This document shows positions 56,634-64,000 of a DNA stretch of 64,000 nt, piece after piece. Both the position numbers and the translations under genes were made by a program. The stretch spans positions 1 to 64,000 of the forward strand of contig JARWZO010000012.1 in the NCBI GenBank assembly GCA_029866325.1, given 5' to 3'. The DNA is from Fluviicola sp. (GTDB taxonomy: Bacteria; Bacteroidota; Bacteroidia; Flavobacteriales_D; Crocinitomicaceae). How positions within the stretch are numbered: position 1 is the first letter of the stretch; every line of letters begins with the position of its first letter. The notes below the pieces were generated by a model. That model did not search any database. It had not been told where the DNA came from and worked only from the letters and a program-made list of their open reading frames with translations.

Positions 56634-58783
56634 TGAAGACACTTCTCCTTTTGTTGCTTTTAGTAGTTTCCACCACTCCTTTTTCCGGATTTGGTCAAGC
56701 GAAACTGAATAAAGCCAATGAACATTACAATCGTCTGGAATATTTTTCGTGCGCTCCTATTTATGCCGAATTGGCAAAAAAAACCATACAAGGAAAAGGA
56801 AAAGTAGATTGGGAAAATGTGCGTAGAGCCGCTTTTTCGAACAAACAAATCTTTCAATACAACCGCGCTCGTTTTTACTACAGTAAATTACACGAAACCA
56901 ACCGGTTAACCGAATCTGATTATGTTGAATACATTGATCTGCTGCGTACAATCGGGAAATACGAAGTAGCAGATGAATTACTAGCCGACGCCATAAAAGT
57001 GTATCCTCAGAACAATTTTGTGACTTTATTAAAAGATCGGAATTCAGATTTCGGACACTTAATGACCGATTCTGCGATTTATTCCATCGAAGCGTTGTCG
57101 ATCAATTCAGGATTGGGTGACTTCTGCCCTACCTTTTATGAAAATGGTATTTTGTACATGTCCAAATCGAAAAATGCCGGATTTCTGAATGGTCGTTACG
57201 GTTGGGATAATGCCTACTTCATCAACATGTTGCACGCAACTTACGATCTTGACGGCACGCTAATGAAGGGGAAAGTGCTCAAAGATGCGTTTTTCTCGCG
57301 TGCGCATGACGGCCCGGTTTCGTTTAGTCCAGACGGAAACAAAATGGTAATCACCAAAAATACCCTCGGCAAACACAACGATCAGGACGTGGTAGTTTTA
57401 GCGATCTATTTTTCGGAACGCATCAACGGCGAATGGTCGGAAGTAAAGCCGTTTACATATAACAATCCTGCTTACAATGTAGGACACGCCTGCTTTTCAA
57501 CAGATGGAAACCGCATTTATTTTGCAAGTGAACAAGATGGCGGATCAGGTGGTGCCGATTTGTATTATTCCGATTATTCCGGTGGAAACTGGTCAACACC
57601 TGTAAATTTAGGCCCGGCAGTGAATACCGATCAAGATGAATTGTTTCCTGCAATTAGTGAAAACACCCTTTATTTTTCATCCAAAGGTCATTTTGGAATT
57701 GGTGGACTAGACATTTTCACCATTCCCGTTTCGCTCAATGGAACCGCTCTCAATATGGGTTTCCCGATCAACACCTCTTACGACGACTTCGGAATTGTGG
57801 CCAATAAAGACGAAAAAGGCGGGTTTTTCTCGTCGAATCGCGGTGATTTTGTCGATCGCATTTATTCCTGGCAGCGCAAAGACCCGACTATTTATTTTGA
57901 AGGAACCGTGGTGGTACGTTACGCTGAAAAAGAACCTGTGCCAAATCAATGGGTGGTTATTGAAGATTTGACTGCGGGAACAATGGATACACCTCTGTAT
58001 ACTGATAGTTTAGGACAATTCAGCATGCAACTGCACATGAATCACGACTATCGTTTTACCACCGAAAAAGAATACTTCGCACTGGAATCACCGTTATCGG
58101 TTTCTACCGTCGGAATTGTACGCGACAGTACAATCCACGGGGAATTGGTTTTAAAACCATTGACCATTTTCGTGACCTTGAGAGTGGTTGAACGCGGAAC
58201 AAAAACACCGATTCCGTACGCAAAAACCACTGTTACAACTGCATTAACAGGAGTTGACACCGTTTTGGTGACCGACAATCAAGGATTGGTGACCTTACAA
58301 GTAAATCGTTATGCCGATTACCTGGCACATGCTTCCAAACGCGGATATGTGGATGATGAGACGACGTTCAAAACCGATAATGAAAGTGATAAAGTGATCG
58401 AATTATTGCTCCAATTACCGACCATCAAGAAAGGCGATAAATTCAAATTGGAGAATATCTTCTACGATTACAACAAATCTACGTTGCGTCCTGAAAGTAT
58501 GGCTGCGCTTGACAAACTGGTTGATTTCATTACGGAAAACAAACTGAAAATTGAGCTTTCATCGCATACCGATGCGCGTGGAAACGCAGCTTACAACCAA
58601 AAATTGTCGCAAGCACGCGCTCAAAGCTGTGTGGATTATCTGATTAAAAAAGGCGTCCCTAAAACAAGTATTGTGGCAAAAGGATATGGGGAAACACAAT
58701 TGCTGAATCGCTGTAAAGACGGTGTAACTTGTTCTGAAGAAGAGCATCAGGAGAATCGGCGTACTGAGATCAAGATTCTTTAG
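56633..58783 (+). CDS. PorE/SprD-like OmpA-domain protein
   Basis: The 716-residue protein starts with a signal peptide, has TPR-like helices (about 25-130), WD40/PD40-like propeller blades (about 145-420; 'ACFSTDGNRIYFASEQDGGS', 'LFPAISENTLYFSSKGHFG'), a carboxypeptidase-regulatory-like domain region (about 425-590) and a C-terminal OmpA domain binding peptidoglycan ('IFYDYNKSTLRPESMAALDK', 'ELSSHTDARGNAAYNQKLSQ'). This is the layout of PorE. It anchors T9SS-linked proteins in the outer membrane to the cell wall and completes the adhesin-SprF-OmpA trio. Confidence 0.92.
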   Translation: MKTLLLLLLLVVSTTPFSGFGQAKLNKANEHYNRLEYFSCAPIYAELAKKTIQGKGKVDWENVRRAAFSNKQIFQYNRARFYYSKLHETNRLTESDYVEYIDLLRTIGKYEVADELLADAIKVYPQNNFVTLLKDRNSDFGHLMTDSAIYSIEALSINSGLGDFCPTFYENGILYMSKSKNAGFLNGRYGWDNAYFINMLHATYDLDGTLMKGKVLKDAFFSRAHDGPVSFSPDGNKMVITKNTLGKHNDQDVVVLAIYFSERINGEWSEVKPFTYNNPAYNVGHACFSTDGNRIYFASEQDGGSGGADLYYSDYSGGNWSTPVNLGPAVNTDQDELFPAISENTLYFSSKGHFGIGGLDIFTIPVSLNGTALNMGFPINTSYDDFGIVANKDEKGGFFSSNRGDFVDRIYSWQRKDPTIYFEGTVVVRYAEKEPVPNQWVVIEDLTAGTMDTPLYTDSLGQFSMQLHMNHDYRFTTEKEYFALESPLSVSTVGIVRDSTIHGELVLKPLTIFVTLRVVERGTKTPIPYAKTTVTTALTGVDTVLVTDNQGLVTLQVNRYADYLAHASKRGYVDDETTFKTDNESDKVIELLLQLPTIKKGDKFKLENIFYDYNKSTLRPESMAALDKLVDFITENKLKIELSSHTDARGNAAYNQKLSQARAQSCVDYLIKKGVPKTSIVAKGYGETQLLNRCKDGVTCSEEEHQENRRTEIKIL

Positions 58784-58912
58784 TTTTTGAGTTTTTGAGT
58801 TTCTCAGTTTCTTGAGTCCTTAAGTTTGTTAGTTTTTTAAAGGTTGCTGAGTTTTGGGATAGAAGGAACTCATTAAACTTAAAAAACTAGAGAACTCAAG
58901 AAACTCAAATCC
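58780..58912. repeat. Intergenic inverted repeat of the agtttcttgag class
   Basis: Poly 'gagtttttgagtttctcagtttcttgag' type sequence (in parts) and its inverted counterpart 'gaactcaagaaactc' form a terminator-like hairpin between the adhesin operon and the YrdC gene. Confidence 0.55.
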
Positions 58913-58913
58913 T

Positions 58914-58921
58914 TATCTTTG
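58914..58921 (+). promoter_or_regulatory. -7 box TATCTTTG four bases before the YrdC gene
   Basis: TATCTTTG matches TAnnTTTG and ends four bases before the ATG at 58926, the third example in this window of a -7 box directly ahead of the start. Confidence 0.5.
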
Positions 58922-58925
58922 CCGC

Positions 58926-59543
58926 ATGTTCATAGAAATCAATCCGTCAAATATGGATCAGCGACTCATCACTCAAATAGTAGAGTCGTTGCGCAAAGGA
59001 GAACTCATCATCTTTCCTACCGATACCGTATATGCTGTTGGTTGCGACGTTACCAATAAAAAAGCATTGGCTGCATTGGCGAAATGGAAAGGTGTAAAAG
59101 TGCAAAAAGCCAATTTTTCGATTATTTGTTCAGACATCAGTCAATTATCGGAATATGTAAAGCAGGTTGATCGCGGGATTTTTCGTTTATTGAAACAATC
59201 GCTCCCAGGTCCTTTCACCTTCATTTTACAGGCAACCAACGAAGTTTCAAAGTTATTTGATTCCAGTAAAAAAGAAATCGGAATTCGTATTCCGGATAAT
59301 AAAATAACGCTTGCTATTGTAGAAGTCTTGGGCAATCCGATGGCAACTACTTCTCTTCACGACGAAGAAGATGAAATTGCCGATTACTTCGTTGATCCGT
59401 CGGTGATTTATGAGCGTTTCGATGACGAATTTGCATTTATTATTGATGGCGGATTGGGGCATCTGGAAGCTTCTACCATTGTTGACTGCACGAGCGGAAC
59501 AGCTGAAATCGTTCGTCAAGGAATCGGACACATTGATTTATGA
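58926..59543 (+). CDS. Sua5/YciO/YrdC-family protein
   Basis: The 205-residue protein has one YrdC domain with 'GELIIFPTDTVYAVGCDVTN', 'LPGPFTFIL' and 'GIRIPDNKITLAIVE'. Members make threonylcarbamoyl-AMP for the t6A modification of tRNA (Sua5/TsaC), or are the related YciO. The sequence suits the YciO-like short branch, so the assignment to t6A synthesis is uncertain. Its stop overlaps the next start by four bases. Confidence 0.88.
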   Translation: MFIEINPSNMDQRLITQIVESLRKGELIIFPTDTVYAVGCDVTNKKALAALAKWKGVKVQKANFSIICSDISQLSEYVKQVDRGIFRLLKQSLPGPFTFILQATNEVSKLFDSSKKEIGIRIPDNKITLAIVEVLGNPMATTSLHDEEDEIADYFVDPSVIYERFDDEFAFIIDGGLGHLEASTIVDCTSGTAEIVRQGIGHIDL

Positions 59544-60115
59544 TAGCAGTGATCGACTGTGGAAGTCAGAAAACCCCATTGATTGAGTCGATACTTTATG
59601 AACACATCGACACCAAGGTCATTTCGATGTTCGATCTGAATCCAGAGACTGATCTTGCAGATTGCATTGGAGCAGTTATTTCAGGCGCACCGATTTTGAT
59701 CACCGAAAAAGATCCCGAACCTTATTTGGAACTCTTTGCATGGTTGAAAAATCCACCGGTTCCAGTGTTAGGTATTTGTTTCGGACATCAAATCATGGGG
59801 TTGACCTTTGGGGCTTTGGCCAACCGTCAGCGCGATGATCGTGATTGGCAAACGGTTGAGATCTTGGTCGACTGTCCGTTATTTGACAAACTCCCCACCG
59901 AAATTGAGCTTATGGAAGACCATTGCGAAGCGATTTCCATTCCAGCGGGCTTCGTTCACGTAGGTGTTTCGGATAGTTGTGTCAACGAAGCCATGATGCA
60001 CAGCACGCTCCCACTCTACGGCGTTCAATTTCACCCGGAAGTATCCGGAACCCACGGCGCTATCGTTCTTGAAAACTTTGTTCATATTTGTGAAAGGCAT
60101 TCCAACGAACATTAA
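59540..60115 (+). CDS. Stand-alone class I glutamine amidotransferase (GuaA-like)
   Basis: The 191-residue protein has the amidotransferase triad in 'VLGICFGHQIMG' (C80) and 'GVQFHPEVSG' (H165 and E167), closest to the N-terminal domain of GMP synthase. The synthetase domain is absent, so it either serves a separate partner or another substrate. It overlaps the YrdC gene stop by four bases. Confidence 0.85.
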   Translation: MIAVIDCGSQKTPLIESILYEHIDTKVISMFDLNPETDLADCIGAVISGAPILITEKDPEPYLELFAWLKNPPVPVLGICFGHQIMGLTFGALANRQRDDRDWQTVEILVDCPLFDKLPTEIELMEDHCEAISIPAGFVHVGVSDSCVNEAMMHSTLPLYGVQFHPEVSGTHGAIVLENFVHICERHSNEH

Positions 60116-60137
60116 GCTGTAAAACCGATATTTACAC

Positions 60138-61385
60138 ATGCTTTTAAATAGAATTTGGATCGGGTTCTTTCTTGTGGCCATTGTAACCGGCTTGGCGAAG
60201 CTACTATTTTGGCAAGATGTGAACATCTTTAAAGTAATGGTAGAAGGCCTATTCAATTCCGCCAAACTCGGATTTGAACTTTCCATATACATGACCGGCG
60301 CACTTTGCATGTGCCTTGGCTTCATGAACGTTGGAGAAAAAGGTGGTGCTATTCGGATATTGAGCAAGGCCATTTCACCTCTTTTTACACGCGTTTTCCC
60401 TGAAGTGCCAAAAGATCATCCTGCAGTTGGTGCGATCATGATGAACTTTAGCGCCAATATGCTAGGATTAGACAATGCCGCTACGCCAATGGGGTTGAAA
60501 GCCATGAAAGAGTTGCAGGATCTGAATCCGCAAAAAGACACAGCTAGCAATGCGCAAATCATGTTCTTGGCGTTAAATACGGCCGGAATGACGATTATTC
60601 CAATAAGTGTGCTTTCGATCTTATCAATTAAAAATTCAGCAAACCCTACGGAGATTTTCCTTCCGGTTCTGATTACGACTTTTTGTTCTGCATTGTCAGC
60701 TCTGATACTCGTTGCTATCAAACAGCGAATCAAATTGTTTACTCCGGTTGTTATAGCTTATTTAGGCTCTGCCATTGCGTTTCTTTCCGGATTATTGGTT
60801 TGTCTTTATTATTTTCCTCAGTATACTCAAAACATTGCTAATATTGGCGGGAACGTCATTATCCTCGGCATCTTCTTGATGTTTATTGTACTTGCAATAC
60901 TAAAGCGGGTGAATGTTTACGAAGAGTTTGTGGAGGGCGCAAAGGAAGGATTTCAGGTTGCTATTAGCATTATTCCATTTTTAGTGACCATGCTTGTGGG
61001 AATCGGAATTTTTAACTCATCAGGAGCGATGCAAGCCTTGATGGATGGTATGACGTGGTTTTTCTTACAACTTGGTATTCTGCACACTGAATTTGTTGAT
61101 GCTTTACCGGTAGGAATTATGAAACCGTTTAGCGGTGGAAGTGCCCGAGCATTAATGGTTCAAACGATTGAACAGTACGGTGTAAATGACTTTCGATCAA
61201 AAATAGCCGCAACAATGCAAGGTGGAACAGAGACTACTTTTTATGTCCTTGCAGTATACTTCGGTTCTGTAAACATAAAAAACACGCGTTATGCAGCCGG
61301 AGTTGGTTTAATCGTTGACGTAATCGGCGTTATTATCGCCATTTTAGTATCTTATTTATTTTACCAAGTACCTGCAATAAAATGA
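60138..61385 (+). CDS. Nucleoside-recognition membrane protein (SpmA/SpmB fusion type)
   Basis: The 415-residue protein has about ten membrane segments in two Gate/nucleoside-recognition halves, of the kind called SpmA-SpmB or YjiH-like: 'NMLGLDNAATPMGLKAMKEL' and 'PVGIMKPFSGGSARALMVQT', then 'TMQGGTETTFYVLAVYFGSV'. The transported substrate is unknown. It overlaps the next gene by four bases. Confidence 0.88.
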   Translation: MLLNRIWIGFFLVAIVTGLAKLLFWQDVNIFKVMVEGLFNSAKLGFELSIYMTGALCMCLGFMNVGEKGGAIRILSKAISPLFTRVFPEVPKDHPAVGAIMMNFSANMLGLDNAATPMGLKAMKELQDLNPQKDTASNAQIMFLALNTAGMTIIPISVLSILSIKNSANPTEIFLPVLITTFCSALSALILVAIKQRIKLFTPVVIAYLGSAIAFLSGLLVCLYYFPQYTQNIANIGGNVIILGIFLMFIVLAILKRVNVYEEFVEGAKEGFQVAISIIPFLVTMLVGIGIFNSSGAMQALMDGMTWFFLQLGILHTEFVDALPVGIMKPFSGGSARALMVQTIEQYGVNDFRSKIAATMQGGTETTFYVLAVYFGSVNIKNTRYAAGVGLIVDVIGVIIAILVSYLFYQVPAIK

Positions 61386-61879
61386 GTTGGATCAAACGCA
61401 TATTCGGGAAAGATTCTGAGCAAGATCAGGTTGCGGTGGTGAAAAAGGCAAACATCACGCACGCAACATTAGATTATCCGCCGAAAATTATTCTGGCGTG
61501 GTGTCAGGCATTGGAAGGAAACAGCGATATCAGTCTTTGGTTATTGGAAAATGGCTATGAAGAATTGTTTCACACCACCAATGCTATTTTACTTAAACAA
61601 CAGGCCCGTGATTGGCTGATGCAAAACGGTTATCCGCACTTGATGGCGATGGTGAATGCTTCAGAAGGAAATGAATCGGCACTGCATTGGTTGGATGTGC
61701 ATAAATTCACCTTGCTCTATCATGTTGCCAATGGTGTAGAGGGCGAAATGACCAGTTTCGGTTGGCTGAAAGCGAATGCTGACCCCACAATCTTCCTACT
61801 TACCCGAACCATCAAGAAAATCAAAGACCAAATCGAGTTTAACCACAACGATATGTATTCGTTCGGAAAAGACAACTGA
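61382..61879 (+). CDS. Conserved hypothetical protein after the SpmA/B-like gene
   Basis: A soluble 165-residue protein of repeated helical 'WLLENGYEELFHTTNAIL' / 'WLMQNGYPHLMAMVNASEG' / 'WLDVHKFTLLYHVANGVEG' segments of about 35 residues, perhaps a short helical repeat fold. Function unknown. The start overlaps the stop of the membrane-protein gene by four bases, and the GNAT gene follows after three bases. Confidence 0.7.
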   Translation: MSWIKRIFGKDSEQDQVAVVKKANITHATLDYPPKIILAWCQALEGNSDISLWLLENGYEELFHTTNAILLKQQARDWLMQNGYPHLMAMVNASEGNESALHWLDVHKFTLLYHVANGVEGEMTSFGWLKANADPTIFLLTRTIKKIKDQIEFNHNDMYSFGKDN

Positions 61880-61882
61880 TTC

Positions 61883-62374
61883 ATGATTGTTCGCGCATTT
61901 TTGGCCGATGTAAGGGCTATTCAACAAGTGGCTCACCAAACCTGGCCCGATACGTTTAAAGAGATTCTTACGCCTGCTCAGATTGAATACATGCTGAATT
62001 GGATGTACAATACAGAAAGTCTTTCTGCGAGTATTCTTCACCCAAATCAATCGTTTTGGTTATATCAGGAAAATGGTGAAACACTTGGTTTTGCAGGGAT
62101 TGAACACCAACACTCAGGAGAAAACGCCACAAAATTGCACAAGATTTATGTGCTTCCGCAAGCTCAAGGAAAACAAATTGGAAAACAACTGTTGGAAAAG
62201 GTGATTTCAGAAGCCAAAAATGCCGGAAGTAGCGCTTTGTTATTGAATGTGAACCGTTATAACAATGCAACTACTTTCTACAAACGACAAGGATTCCGTA
62301 TCACAAATGAGGTAAACATCGATATTGGAAATGGGTATTTGATGGAAGACTATGAGATGACGCTTGCGCTATAA
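61883..62374 (+). CDS. GNAT-family N-acetyltransferase
   Basis: The 163-residue protein has the GNAT acetyl-CoA motif A 'KIYVLPQAQGKQIGKQLLEK' and motif B 'LLLNVNRYNNATTFYKRQGF'. The sequence resembles GNAT enzymes acting on small molecules or peptides; the substrate is unknown. It is the last gene of the YrdC-to-GNAT run. Confidence 0.9.
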   Translation: MIVRAFLADVRAIQQVAHQTWPDTFKEILTPAQIEYMLNWMYNTESLSASILHPNQSFWLYQENGETLGFAGIEHQHSGENATKLHKIYVLPQAQGKQIGKQLLEKVISEAKNAGSSALLLNVNRYNNATTFYKRQGFRITNEVNIDIGNGYLMEDYEMTLAL

Positions 62375-62380
62375 TCGAAA

Positions 62381-62467
62381 ATTGAAAATGTAAAATTGAA
62401 AAGAAGGGCTTGACTTATAAAGTACCGTTTTTACTTAAAACAACCTTTTCAATTTTACATTTTACAT
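62381..62467. terminator. Bidirectional terminator, 23-base arm shared with 40,974
   Basis: The left arm 62,381-62,403 is identical to that at 40,974-40,996; the right arm begins at 62,445 and is extended by a repeated 'acattttacattt'. It separates the convergent GNAT and lipoprotein genes. Confidence 0.7.
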
Positions 62468-62485
62468 TTTACATTTTAAATTTCC

Positions 62486-62992
62486 TTAATCCTTTTTCCA
62501 CTCAATCTGACCTGCCAAAAACCCTTCCATTCCCATAGAGGCTTTTACTTCTTCACGGTAAGCTTCAATTGAAGTAATAGCAGCTGTTCCATTGACTTTC
62601 AAAGAGATATCAGATGAAGTGAATCCATTTTTAATCATTTCAATATGATAGACATAGTATGTTTCTTGTTCCACATCATCTATTACTTGCTGCAAAACTA
62701 AAAAAGTTTGATCGTCCAATTTTGCTAACCAACCCGTAAAATCAGGTCCATCAGCCATGAACGACGAACCTTTTTCTGCCACATAAACAGTATAGGTATT
62801 GGTTTCGGAGCCTTTTTTTATAATCACTTTATTGGCTTCCACATCTTCTGCTGTATTCGAGAATGTACCAATCAGACGTGTATCTAGTTTTACATCGCCC
62901 TTTTTCCCCAAGGGATAAGTGCTGCTAACCGGACAACCTGCCAAGATGAATAGCCCGGAGACAATAAGTGCAATGGATAAAATGGTTTTCAT
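62486..62992 (-). CDS. Small lipoprotein, unknown function
   Basis: The ATG at 62992 begins a lipoprotein signal with lipobox 'LFILAGC'; a longer upstream frame that enters the next gene is rejected. The 168-residue product contains 'LIGTFSNTAEDVEANKVIIK' and 'YHIEMIKNGFTSSDISLKVN' and no known domain. Probably in one operon with the DUF6356 and racemase genes (29-base gap). Confidence 0.7.
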   Translation of the reverse strand: MKTILSIALIVSGLFILAGCPVSSTYPLGKKGDVKLDTRLIGTFSNTAEDVEANKVIIKKGSETNTYTVYVAEKGSSFMADGPDFTGWLAKLDDQTFLVLQQVIDDVEQETYYVYHIEMIKNGFTSSDISLKVNGTAAITSIEAYREEVKASMGMEGFLAGQIEWKKD

Positions 62993-63021
62993 AGTCTGTA
63001 GTTTAATTGTTTCGAAGTTAG

Positions 63022-63237
63022 TCAATATTCTTCTTCTTGCTCTTTGCGGTGCGCTATTTTCCGATCTAATTTCGAGATGATAGTGCTCGCGGTTGTCGTA
63101 AACAAGAACGGAAAAAATGCATGCACAAAACATGCCACTATTGCCAATATGAGCTTAAATTGTACATAAAACGCAAAAGCGAAATGCTGAAAATAATTTA
63201 ACCCTACTTCGCGCGGGTGTTTGGTAAATGGGTTCAT
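63022..63237 (-). CDS. DUF6356 small membrane protein
   Basis: This 71-residue membrane protein has the DUF6356 pattern 'FTKHPREVGLNYFQHFAFAF' followed by 'ACFVHAFFPFLFTTTAS'. It has one or two membrane helices. The start overlaps the racemase stop by four bases, so it is translated with it. Function unknown. Confidence 0.85.
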   Translation of the reverse strand: MNPFTKHPREVGLNYFQHFAFAFYVQFKLILAIVACFVHAFFPFLFTTTASTIISKLDRKIAHRKEQEEEY

Positions 63238-63965
63238 AATTCCGTATATTCTATCGTTTCTAAGTCTACATCAAAGGCTTTTTTCGCAGCCACGCGCATT
63301 TTTTCTACCGATCCGGAAGTGATCCAGCGTGTTGAATTGTTTCCATTCATATCGGGATAACGCTTACGAATTGCTTCGACCATGCGATTCATCGGATCAA
63401 TGAGTTGAACCTTGGGAATGATCATGTTGATTTGATCTATCAACACCGGATAATGGGTGCAAGCCAGTAAAATCGCATCACAATTTTTCAAGGGCTCGAA
63501 AATTCGCTTTAAATCTGCTGTCATTCCTTCCGAATCAAGATCACCGGCTTCTATCCGAACAGACAAGGCCTGCCCTACTTCTTGGTGAATTTCAGCAATA
63601 GTCGTTGATAAAGGTCGTTTGTAAATTTCAGATTCTATCGTTCTGTAACCGCCAACAATGCCCAAACTCGTTGGAGAAACGGTTTCAACGGCTTTCACGC
63701 CAAATTCAATCATATTTATTACGTCCGGATGATCGGGAGATGCCGTACTTGCCGCGTTACAGGCAATCGCAACTAACTCGCAGCCCTGATCAAAAAGGTG
63801 TTGAACCACTTGTTGAACGCGAGGTCGCAGTTCAGAATCGGGTAATTTTCCATAAGGCGGAACACCGGTATCCGAAAAATAAACAACATCTACATCCGAA
63901 AAAGTCTGCAGTTGTTTGTACAACGAAACGCCACCAATTCCATAATCACAAATTCCGATGGTCAT
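63234..63965 (-). CDS. murI: Glutamate racemase
   Basis: The 243-residue protein has both racemase cysteines, in 'VAIACNAAST' (C69) and 'ILLACTHYPVL' (C169), and the family N-terminus 'GICDYGIGGVSL' and 'FSDTGVPPYG'. It supplies D-glutamate for peptidoglycan. The usual DSG of the first motif is DYG here, which leaves a related amino-acid racemase possible. No features are seen in 63,966-64,000. Confidence 0.85.
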   Translation of the reverse strand: MTIGICDYGIGGVSLYKQLQTFSDVDVVYFSDTGVPPYGKLPDSELRPRVQQVVQHLFDQGCELVAIACNAASTASPDHPDVINMIEFGVKAVETVSPTSLGIVGGYRTIESEIYKRPLSTTIAEIHQEVGQALSVRIEAGDLDSEGMTADLKRIFEPLKNCDAILLACTHYPVLIDQINMIIPKVQLIDPMNRMVEAIRKRYPDMNGNNSTRWITSGSVEKMRVAAKKAFDVDLETIEYTEL

Positions 63966-64000
63966 TTCACGGGTATGTTAGTCTAATGTCCTGAATCTGT

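Overview
The window looks like chromosomal DNA of a Bacteroidetes bacterium, most likely a flavobacterium of the Fluviicola/Crocinitomicaceae type (inference). The evidence is several secreted proteins with type IX secretion (T9SS) C-terminal sorting domains of both type A and type B, two PorP/SprF outer-membrane proteins, a PorE-like OmpA protein, a GldK-like protein, and promoters of the Bacteroidetes TTG-N19-TAnnTTTG form. There are no rRNA or tRNA genes. The only RNA gene recognised is the small signal recognition particle RNA.

Bases 1-11,400 hold a GldK-like protein, then an AT-rich operon (2052-5380, minus strand) of a small HTH regulator, a DNA methyltransferase, a DUF262 protein and a HEPN RNase-like protein, which reads as a defence operon. 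Then come a large T9SS cargo protein, a transglutaminase/TPR protein, and two copies of a small membrane-protein gene, one of them frameshifted.

Bases 11,400-20,150 are a second accessory region. A strong promoter drives an AAA+ ATPase resembling those of contractile injection systems, a 1353-residue polymorphic toxin with a C-terminal nuclease-like domain, an Imm7 immunity protein, and further immunity-like genes, one broken by an in-frame stop. Related 23-bp repeats lie at both edges. No injection-system structural genes are present in the window.

Bases 20,260-49,620 are mostly ordinary genes: a PorP/SprF-SPOR fusion with its secreted type B partner, an ATP-cone/nuclease protein, a ceramidase-like membrane protein, a PhoD phosphatase, a Dph6-like/PabC-like/rhomboid operon, an L,D-transpeptidase split by two in-frame stops, ribulose-phosphate epimerase, the SRP RNA, a transaldolase, an M1 peptidase, a metallophosphoesterase, a universal stress protein, and an ABC exporter. 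The intergenic regions carry MITE-like palindromic elements and recurring inverted repeats between genes.

Bases 49,880-58,780 form one surface-adhesion operon: a small secreted protein, an 1832-residue Ig-like adhesin, a PorP/SprF protein and a PorE/SprD-like OmpA protein. The remainder is housekeeping: a YrdC-family protein, a glutamine amidotransferase, a nucleoside-recognition membrane protein, a GNAT acetyltransferase, a lipoprotein, a DUF6356 protein and glutamate racemase.
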